Below, one piece after another: positions 55,801-64,000 of a stretch of DNA of 64,000 nt. The stretch's first letter is position 1, and each line of letters starts with the position of its first letter. The stretch spans positions 3,551,490 through 3,615,489 of the forward strand of contig JABACO010000008.1 in assembly GCA_013339895.1 (NCBI GenBank), read 5' to 3'. This DNA is from Ephydatia muelleri (taxonomy: Eukaryota; Porifera; Demospongiae; Spongillida; Spongillidae). A program made the position numbers and the translations under genes. Under the pieces are notes generated by a model. The model did no database searches, was not told where the DNA came from, and worked only from the letters and a program-made list of their open reading frames with translations.

Positions 55801-58798
55801 TAAAATATTTAACCCTCAGTGAATTTCCAATTTGCTCCAGTTTATTAACACGTAGACCTCCAATAACAGTAGCATACCCTGACCCTTCACCAATCAGCAC
55901 AACTTGCTCATATTCTCGTTCCTCTTTTAACTTAATTTCAATAATCTGTGAAGCGTAAATGTTAACATCTGAAGCAATGTCCTTTGGAGCAGATACACAG
56001 ACAGCATTTTTGTCAGAATCATAATAACATGAGACAAACTCAACCAAATGTTTCTTTTCTTCCCCAATTTTAATAGATGCAATTTGAGTTTGAATATGCT
56101 TGAGAAACCTTTTGCTCAAATTTTCACGACAATAACAAATGCTCATTTCAAGGGAATGCTTTAAAATCTGCTCTAGTTGCAATCTTGTTAACCAGTGTTC
56201 TTTAATAGGATGAGCACGATCTGCTATTGTCATGCCATTTGGAATCTTTGTAATCGACATGGCAACAAAATATGGAGGTGCCCCTGTTTTTGCCCTAGCA
56301 ATAGCCAAAGCTGTAGAATGAGAAAGATGGGCCTTCATTGAACTAAAAATGAGATAAGCACCAGCTTTTGGATTACAGGGCAAAATCATGTGTCCCAGCT
56401 GTTCTTGAAATGCCCCAAGAAGACATCGGCCTATGATTTCAAGGTTATCAACATAATTATCATTTGATAACTCACTAACGCTTGTCTCACCTAATTTTCT
56501 TATCTTTCTACTATGTAAAATTTTCATAACAAAATCATCATTTTTATGAACTATTTCCATTATTTTATTGTTAAGTCCCTGGGTATTGGAATGGCGTATG
56601 CGACAGGACCGGCAACCAATGTTACGCTGCATCAAATGCAAAGGGATTTTTTTAGAACATCCATTACAAATGGAGGTTGCCTTGTCTACACTTCCTGCTT
56701 GAATCCAACTACAATAGACAGACAGGAGATAAAGTAAGTCACTCTCATATTTTGCAGCTTCATCGGCCATACGCTTTTTGACTTCATCACGTCCTGCCTT
56801 GCCACCTCCCATAAAATATAATGAGCCAGGTGCACTCAAGATAGCAGCAATGCTGGATGCTACTCTCCCTTGCCCATATTGCTCTTGAGCAGTTGCAACA
56901 AAATGGCTTAATCGCGGATCAAATGACAAATCATTAAAAAATTTCCCACGCTCAGTGATATTATACTTCGTATCAAGGCAGTCAAAGAATTTCAATGTTT
57001 GTAATGATGAATCAATCAGATCCCCTCTTGGAGGATTAATGAATGGAAAGGTCCGCGGATTGTAACCAATCTGGCAAAGCTGTAATATTACAAGGTCAAG
57101 AGATGAACGGAGTATTTCAGGTGTGATGTGCTCTCTTGTGAGCCATTCCTGCTTATACAAACGGATACAATGGCCAGGTGCTGTTCTACCAGCACGACCT
57201 TTGCGCTGATCTGCACTGGATCTGGAGATGTAAACACATTCTAAAATGGTCACATGACGCTTAGGATCATAGCGGGCTTCCTTTGCCAACCCAGTGTCAA
57301 TCACAAGGCGAACATTGGGGACAGTCAAGGAGGTCTCTGCAATATTTGTGCAAAAAATAACCATGCGCAAAGTCCCTCCACAGTCATCAAAATTAAGAAC
57401 TCTATTCTGTTGTTCAGGTGGAAGATTTCCATACAGAGGCAAGCCAATCCATTCAGGATTAGCTTCATTAGAAAACTGACACAAGGCATTATCCACTTCA
57501 CCGCTGCCCGGTAGGAACACCAGACAGTGGCCTTCCTGGTGAATGTTTAAACTTTTAATCACTTTTGATATTAGATAACCACCTGTCAAAAGGTCATCGT
57601 CCTCATCTATGTCATCAACATATTCAACCACAACAGGAAAGGTTCGTCCTGGAACTATTAATGGCTTACTAATGCTGTTCTCACTGAAGAAAAAATCTAG
57701 AAAAGGTTTTGGGTCAATAGTAGCTGATGCAATGACAACATGAAAATCTTCTTTGCGATTGTTTCTCACTTGTTTTGCAATCCCTAAAACAATGTCTGTG
57801 TTCAAGCTTCGCTCATGTGCTTCATCAATAATCAAGACAGAAACCTGCATAAGATTTGTGTCTTTTTGAGCCATACGGACAAGAGATGAATCAGTCATTA
57901 ACATTATACACTGTCCTTTTACGGAATTGCCACCACCAACAGTGTAACCAACATTTTTGCCTGCTGAAGTGCCATCAAATTCCTGTGAAATTCGCTGTGC
58001 AACAGATATAGCTGCAATTACCCTAGGCTGTGTACAGACAACAACACCACCAAAAGCTTCAGCACAGTATTGAGGAAGTTGAGTGGTTTTTCCAGACCCA
58101 GTTTCAGCAGTCACAACAAGAACTTTCTCCCTCCGAAGTCGACTTATGAACTCAAATTGGCTGCTTAAAATAGGTAGAGCAGCTGTTATTCGGTCCTGCT
58201 GTCTCATTGGCAAAGATTTCAAATAATTTACGCCTTGGAAATTACCATCTGGGTTCCAATCATTACGATGAAGAAATTCACAGTCAATGTTACTACACGT
58301 CACAGTTTGGGGACATATTTTTGGACGGGTTGGCGGATGGCTGAGAGAACACAATACATCAAAACAAATCTCCAGTAAAGGACAAACATTGTGACCAGGT
58401 GGATGACGTTTATCACAATCTATATTAAAACACTGATTTCCTAATGGACAGTCATTCAATTTGCAATTGAGGTCCATATCACAGTATGCTGGACAATCTC
58501 CAGGACGTGTATCACAGGCAGCACCAAGCATGCTGACAGAACCATCACTATCATCAATTTTGTCCAAAGATTTATCAGCAGAGGTCGGGGTAGCATTGAA
58601 AACATACTGGGATGGTAAATCCCTACCATCAGGGTGAAGAAAGGAACAGTTCTCTCGGTTACATTTTTTTCCATACCTGCAATTGACTGTACATGTATTA
58701 GGCCTTGGCTCCATTCCATCAGGGTGTGCATAGTAACAGTCTGGACGTTTGCACCTTGCTCCATGCCTACACATGATGGTATTTCTCTTCTCTGCCAT
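52830..58798 (-). CDS. CCCH-zinc-finger DEAH helicase with RING-IBR and PARP domains
   Basis: Two exons (58798-54836 and 54284-52830) join in phase to 1805 residues. Five CCCH fingers of C-x5-C-x4-C-x3-H type lie at 10-25, 40-55, 117-132, 139-154 and 162-177. A DEAH helicase follows: TAETGSGKTT (Lys237), TQPR 256-259, DEAH 325-328, SAT 358-360, later QRKGRAGRT, then the HA2 and accessory region (DLVILQLCQIGYNP, FFDCLD). Residues around 1140-1220 look RRM-like (FSLRLRNIPPHAM). Exon 2 holds a RING (TCVKCK...ICGHCCCKIC...CCPVC, about 1471-1515) and an IBR-type zinc module (about 1556-1598). No Rcat follows. Instead a PARP catalytic domain begins with WHGTSSDQ (His1679), GIGEYFGQSAEVSHGY (Tyr1710) and ends near FCLPVLVVTY. 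No Glu is visible at the third catalytic position, so mono-ADP-ribosylation is more likely than polymer. The helicase-RING-IBR order resembles plant DEAH11/12 proteins; the PARP end does not. Confidence 0.92.
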
Positions 58799-60925
58799 TG
58801 TCTTGTTTAGAACTCACTGTTATGATGCATTAAAGGACAAATAATTAATTATTGGCAAAGCACTTTTTGCCTTCATCCCCATCCCAACCACTTCCCACCT
58901 TGTAGCTTACAGGAACAATGGAGCTAGTCCAACAGGTTGAGCAACCGTGTTTGCTACCTCGTAATCAGGGTAAACATTTAGTGTCTGTACTCACACTTTA
59001 GATAAAGGAAGCATGATAGGAAAAAGTTGAAGATAATGTATGGAATGTTCCACGAGATTATGATCCTTTTAAATTTATATATATGCATAATTATATTTAT
59101 ATTATATGTGCTGATGTTACCCATGGGGTTTAAATTGCCACATAGCTTGGTATATACATACCAAATTTGAAGCAATTTGAATGCTCCTACCTGAAGATGT
59201 GGTGGTTTTGAACCCATGGAATATCGGACCTCATAACATTGGTGCTGTGCTTGTGCAAGACAACAAGCTATATTTGTACACAGAGAAATGATGTGGTGTG
59301 ATTGATACAAATAGAAAGTCTATAGCGTACACTATTCAGAAAATATAGCAATTTGAATTGCATGCTATATGTAAATTCAAACAGATCAAAACATGTTCCA
59401 TATGTTGTGCATGGTTGTGTCAGATGGTGATGGTTCCAATTACTTGCTATACTTACAGGCACAGGTAGCTACATGTATGCAATATTAAAAAGCACTTGCT
59501 ATTACACAAGTGATACAGATGTTTCTAAAATCAGACACTTTAATTGATTAGGAGTCAGCACATGTCTGCATATCTATGCATACAGCGTGCACATACTTTT
59601 GCACAGTGATTTGTTTGCAATGTGATGGTGAAATGGTCCAATATATTAACTTCATGTCTATCCATCCACTTCCCAGTGGATGGATGAATTCCTGCACCAC
59701 CATTACTTTAGGAGGTTATGAGAGGGTTAGCTAGTTCAAGGTCAGGTCCATGATGTGGCCAGGTGATAGGTTTTTTTCACCACCACTTGTACATGGGTTG
59801 AAGAGATGCTCTAATTGTACCAGCATTGAGCTACTCCTGTGGATAAAAATAACAATACCCACAAGCATGCTGTTAAGGTCCATTAAAAAAGTGGGCCCAT
59901 GTCCAGAAATATTGAAATCATCAGAGGATAGCAAAAGATCAGTCTATGTATGTGCTGCCATTTAGCAAGAAACAACACACTTCACTCCTCTGGTTTGAGG
60001 GCTTCCACTTCTCTCATTATTTGAGTAGCAAAATGTGTTAGCTGCAGGTTCTGATTAGTGTGATAGAGACCTACTACCAATGAAACATGTTTATGCCTTA
60101 GGAATGTTTGGCTGATGAAATGAATTGTACTGTATAAGAACTGTGAGAACAAGATGCCCACATCAGTGTCATGTACTGCATTATGGTTCTTTTGTTTTTC
60201 ACATAATATAAGCTCCTACATGTACATGTATTTCTTCCCTAGTAATGCAATAAATATGACAGCACTTAGCGGAGTAGTAAGTACTTATAAGTTTTCAGCA
60301 GCATATAGCTTCAATCAATGTTAGTTACTGAAGTTTTTCAGTACAATGTGTCCTTAATTTTTTTTATGTGCTCTATTGTTTTGGTAGGTTTCTTCTGTAT
60401 CTCTGTGGATCCAGCATCTGCTGCTTCTCTGATTTCTACACAACCCAATGCAAGATGGAATGAAAATGATGCTACTTTCAAACTGATGCTGTCTCTGATA
60501 AGGGCAGCAGCAAGTCATTGATTATTGCCCTTATCAATGGCCATCCCCACCTCCTCCAGTACAGTAGGAATTTGACAGACTATTTTAGGATCTGGGCCCA
60601 AAACAAACCTTAATGTGTCTTTTCGACATATACACTGATAGTGATGTGCTTGCTGAAACTACTACCATATGCTTCAGTGCCATACCTCACAGTTTATATT
60701 TTCAATCGAGATTCCCAAAACATTTCTTGTCTAATCCCCATCTCTGGCCACCCTATGGAGATGACCATTGAAAAGAGCTAAACCCTCTAAACCACCACTG
60801 GTGGGAAATATCAACATCCCATCATTGCACCGATAGCATAACCATGGATACTATGTATCCATGCATGGCAAAATGATTGATTGTTCATGATGCAATTCAA
60901 CGTCAATGAATCTCATGGCTCATGT
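58799..60925. other. Upstream region of the large gene, no gene recognised
   Basis: Short motif-free frames only. The promoter of the large gene should lie at about 58800-59000, but no TATA box is obvious. A small palindrome with arms CATCCACT/AGTGGATG lies at about 59663-59684. Confidence 0.4.
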
Positions 60926-61145
60926 ACAAAGAGATGTTGGCCTTTTCTTCTTTGCAAAGAGATGTGGGCCTTTCTTCTTTGCAAAGAGATGTGGGCCTTT
61001 TCTTCTTTGCAAAGAGATGTGAACCTTTCTTCTTTGCAAGAGATGTGGGCCTTTCTTCTTTGCAAAGAGCTGTGGGTCTTTCTTCTTTGCAAAGAGATGT
61101 GTGCCTTTTCTTCTTTGCAAAGAGATGTGGGCCTTTTCTTCTTCG
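60926..61145. repeat. 27-28-bp minisatellite, eight copies
   Basis: Units of TGTGGGCCTTTCTTCTTTGC plus AAAGAGA with one-base length differences (CTTTC versus CTTTTC), producing open frames on both strands that are not genes. Confidence 0.95.
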
Positions 61146-61644
61146 CACCCTGATGGTGTCTTCCTATGCACACTCTGCAATATCTTTCAAGCTCATGACT
61201 GTAAAAATATTATCACCTTGCTTAAAGAAGAATCGTCCAGTACATGCATATAAAAGATTTATATTTCGTTCCACATTACCTCCACAAAAAATAATTAAAG
61301 ACAGAGATACGTTGGGCTTTCAAAGGAGATCAAGGTTTAGCACAGTCTGCCCTTGTTAAGAGCGCACTCGTTATTAGCACATTCCCTCCATGGCTGGTAA
61401 ACATTGGACATTAGGCTAACAATGAAAATTTACGGTATTGACAAGTAATGATAACTTTTCACCCTTTTTTTCCCCCATGTTTCCCACTTCAGGACCTCTA
61501 ACCTTGAGTACCTGTACGTTTATAAAGCATGTAACTATAGGCAGGATGCTGCCACATACACGATTCATATTGTTTCAACGGTCACAGACAGTTCCCAAGC
61601 ACTTAACACCCAATTAACAATGAGAGATTTTGACGGCTGCTCAT

Positions 61645-62180
61645 AAATTACCAGCTTTTGTTATCTCTTGGTTTCCCGCAGTCATCCATGCGGTATACAA
61701 GTCCCGATATTGGGCCATGAAGAGTATTTCTGCTAACATCAGCGGGCTGTACTATTTCAGTGCATCCTGGTTGAAATGCAACTATATTACTACTACTTTG
61801 CTGGTGCATTGACTTGCAGCAATTCGTAAAATGACACTTGAATGTGCCCCACACTAGAACACTTTTTTTTTACTTGGTTGTGTTGGTGCAGTCCACACTG
61901 TAAAATTCCATTTGGCCATCAAATCCTCATTGATCAAGTGTTAGCGCTCATTCGAATTACTGCATCTTGTAAGTTAATTCCTTTGGTATTCGTTTTCCTT
62001 TGCACACAACAAAAGGTTTTAGCTTTGTTCCATCTGAGAACGTGACTAAGCAAATTTCATGTCCAGTTGTAGCAAATCTGAACTGCCTTTGACCATCGGA
62101 CATTGACAGTTGAATTGCCAGGCATATAGGCCCTCACTGCTCTCTCATCCATGTTACCAATACAACTCAGAGGTATCTGA
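61645..62180 (-). mobile_element. Decayed pogo/Tigger-like transposase (DDE_1)
   Basis: Minus-strand fragments, in order, match the DDE domain of pogo-type transposases. They read IGNMDERAVRAYMPGNSTVN (first Asp), then FSDGTKLKPFVVCKGKRIPK, then LVWGTFKCHF (second acidic position eroded to Gly) and FQPGCTEIVQPADVSRN. Frames change several times and stops intervene, so it is dead. No terminal inverted repeats were located. Confidence 0.75.
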
Positions 62181-62329
62181 AACTTAGTACTCTGTCCATG
62201 TACAAAATCTCGTTTTGTGTCTGGAGTTCAAATGGCTCTGTGGCAAGTGGTCAAATATTCCAACACTTTGGTTTCAACATTATCATATTTGAGTGCACTC
62301 ATTTCAATCTTCGTGACCGGACAAGTGCA

Positions 62330-62912
62330 TTACCATTGTACATAGCCTCGCGGAAGATTGTGACTATGAAATGCTCAAGTTGGAACTGATTAGGGATCGA
62401 TTGGATGTTGGTATACAGGATACAGCACTGTCGCAAAAACTTATGTTAGACCCCTTGTTGACACTGGAGAAAGCTCAAAAGTAACTCCGTCAAAACGAGG
62501 ATGTGAAAAGTCAACAGGCGGCTCTTCACGAAACTCCTGTTCAGGAACCTACTCAGGTTGATCAGATGCGGCAGGAAGGAGCACAGCCTCACCATGGACA
62601 CAGGTCAGATGTCAGTATTGCGGACGTGATGCTCATAGGAAGGATAGATGCCCTGCAAGAAATGCAACATGCTTCAAGTGCCAGAAGAGGGGACATTTTG
62701 CTAACATATGTCGATCTGGAAAGGTGGAGTAGCGAGAGGACTGATACATTTCTGGACACAATTGGTGGGTGTGAAGAGAGTTTTTGGCTTGCCCGTGTGC
62801 TACTGCTTGGTAGAAACATTACATTCAAGTTAGACACTGGAGCAGAAGTTACTGCAATCTCATTTGATACATTTCAGAAGCTTGGAAGGTCTAGCTCTGA
62901 GTGTAAGACATG
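62330..62912 (+). mobile_element. Gypsy Gag-Pro remnant
   Basis: The capsid end CDYEMLKLELIRDRLDVGIQ and LLTLEKAQ is followed after a stop by a Gln-rich part, then two zinc knuckles (CQYCGRDAHRKDRC and CFKCQKRGHFANIC, about 62610-62718). A protease start follows with TFKLDTGAEVTAIS (DTG at about 62833-62841) in another frame. It belongs to a different gypsy lineage from the 20.4-23.6 kb element, judging by the knuckle sequence. One internal stop and a frame shift make it inactive. Confidence 0.8.
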
Positions 62913-64000
62913 AGTTACAATCACACGTATCTTGCTGGGTAGTCTTGTGAGCATTTCAGGTACAATTTTAAAAGTTGCAGACTAGTCATGCAAAGCCTAC
63001 TGGTAGGCCTTCTGGTATAACACCACAATTGCTATCCAAAACGTGAATGCTTTTGCTCCTAACACAAACAAGTGTCTCCAAGAGATACCACATTCAAAAC
63101 GAACCGCACAGTAAATTCCTATATGTACTAGGGTTCTGTTGAGCTCCTCCCAAGTCAAACTGTTGTGTGTGCAGACTGTATCTTACAGTGGTTTGTGGTT
63201 TCATCAGACATAGTGTCCATCTGACCATGTATATCTGACTCCATCTGATGTGAAGCCAGCCCATGTCATTTTCCTGAACCTCCTGAACAATATTCATTTC
63301 TCTCAATTGCAATCCAATGGCATGTATCATTATTTTCAAATACAGATCAGACCATCAAATCCTTCTTGGTCCACTTCCGTTCAACCTTCTCAAGTGCCTC
63401 AATACAAGATAGAATGCATCCCCTTGAACAGCACACCACAAGCTGGCTTAAACAATAAAACATATGATTTGGTATGCTGGGGAAGCGAGGAGTGGAGTCG
63501 ATCTATGCTAAGCTTAATACTCTGCAAGCAACATACTGGCCGGTCAATTCAAAATAGTACAAGTACGTTAAAAGTGCATTTTACAAGAACACCTGCCAAG
63601 CATTGCTCCACAAAATACAAATGCCCAGCCAGTACCAGAAAAAGGCAGAGTATACCAACAAAACAAATTGAGCTCTCATCAAGACGAAAAAGAATGCAGT
63701 GGACTGAAAGGGACTACTTGCCACTGTATATAGCTGGCAACTTATTTACCCAGCAATGTCTCATCTGAAGCGCTGTCACAAGTATACTGCGTTGCTATAG
63801 ACGATATTGGAGCACATATATAAAAGAACGACGTCATTACCTAAGTGAATTCCATGTGGGCATGCTGTTCTCAGTGGTTTGGCATTGGCCATTTAGTCAG
63901 CAAAACTCCAGCGGTTCATAACATTCCACAATACCCACCGTTCATAGGCATCGAAACTGGGGGGGCAGAGGGGGCTATCATTCCCCCCCTGCAGCGATAA
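62913..64000. other. Right flank, probable further retroelement debris
   Basis: An open frame at 63250-63768 is rich in Ser, Thr and Arg but carries no motif I recognise. The final bases (GGGGGGGCAGAGGGGGCTAT then a C-run) look like the G-rich edge of another transposon cut by the window end. Confidence 0.3.

Noticed and set aside
60903..61180. Overlapping frames on both strands with FFAKR/SLCKEE repeats
   Set aside because: Translations of the 27-28-bp minisatellite; unit length differences shift the frame from copy to copy.

Overview
This is a window of animal nuclear DNA. The genes are split by short GT-AG introns, often only 50-70 bases, and include orthologues of animal genes: a Y-box cold-shock protein, the CCR4/CNOT6 deadenylase and an espin-like ankyrin protein. 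Between them lie many microsatellites, minisatellites, fold-back elements and decayed Ty3/gypsy, hAT, pogo and piggyBac-like remnants. Compact introns, the mixture of multi-copy gene families and the architecture of the large helicase gene suggest an early-branching invertebrate, most likely a sponge. That placement is an inference; no species was identified.

Layout. 0.6-2.3 kb: Y-box gene (+, 8 exons). 2.8-5.7 kb: piggyBac-like MITE, a 24-bp minisatellite, and a broken multi-copy gene with a fold-back element inside it. 7.3-10.0 kb: espin-like gene (+, 12 exons). 10.9-14.4 kb: CNOT6 (+, 5 exons). 14.9-28 kb: gene-poor DNA with a second MITE copy, short perfect palindromes, direct repeats and a decayed gypsy element (20.4-23.6 kb) split by a hAT-like MITE. 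28.7-31.0 kb: multi-exon DDE integrase-like gene (+). 31.1-32.5 kb: protein kinase gene (-) lying tail-to-tail with it, bracketed by an 86-bp inverted repeat. 35.5-37.7 kb: a RecQ helicase pseudogene whose Walker A exon lies on the opposite strand. 37.8-39.2 kb: remains of a second multi-copy family. 40.5-44.1 kb: gypsy integrase remnant, an intact orphan ORF and a hAT transposon. 44.5-47.1 kb: decayed duplicate of the 3' end of the large gene further on. 47.9-50.0 kb: BEN-domain gene (-, 10 exons). 52.8-58.8 kb: the large gene (-, 2 exons). 59-64 kb: pogo and gypsy remnants.

The main discovery candidate is the 1805-residue protein at 52.8-58.8 kb. It carries five CCCH zinc fingers, a complete DEAH-box helicase, a RING plus IBR pair, and a PARP-type ADP-ribosyltransferase domain in one chain. 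The position where an RBR ligase would have its catalytic Rcat domain is occupied by the PARP domain. RNA binding, RNA remodelling, E2 binding and ADP-ribosylation on one polypeptide suggest an RNA-sensing or antiviral role, but that is inference. A broken copy of its RING-IBR-PARP end 8 kb away indicates local duplication.

Exon boundaries were placed by eye from splice sites and reading phase. Those of the Y-box, espin-like, CNOT6, BEN, kinase-core and large helicase genes are phase-consistent throughout. The 5' ends of the kinase and integrase-like genes were not resolved.
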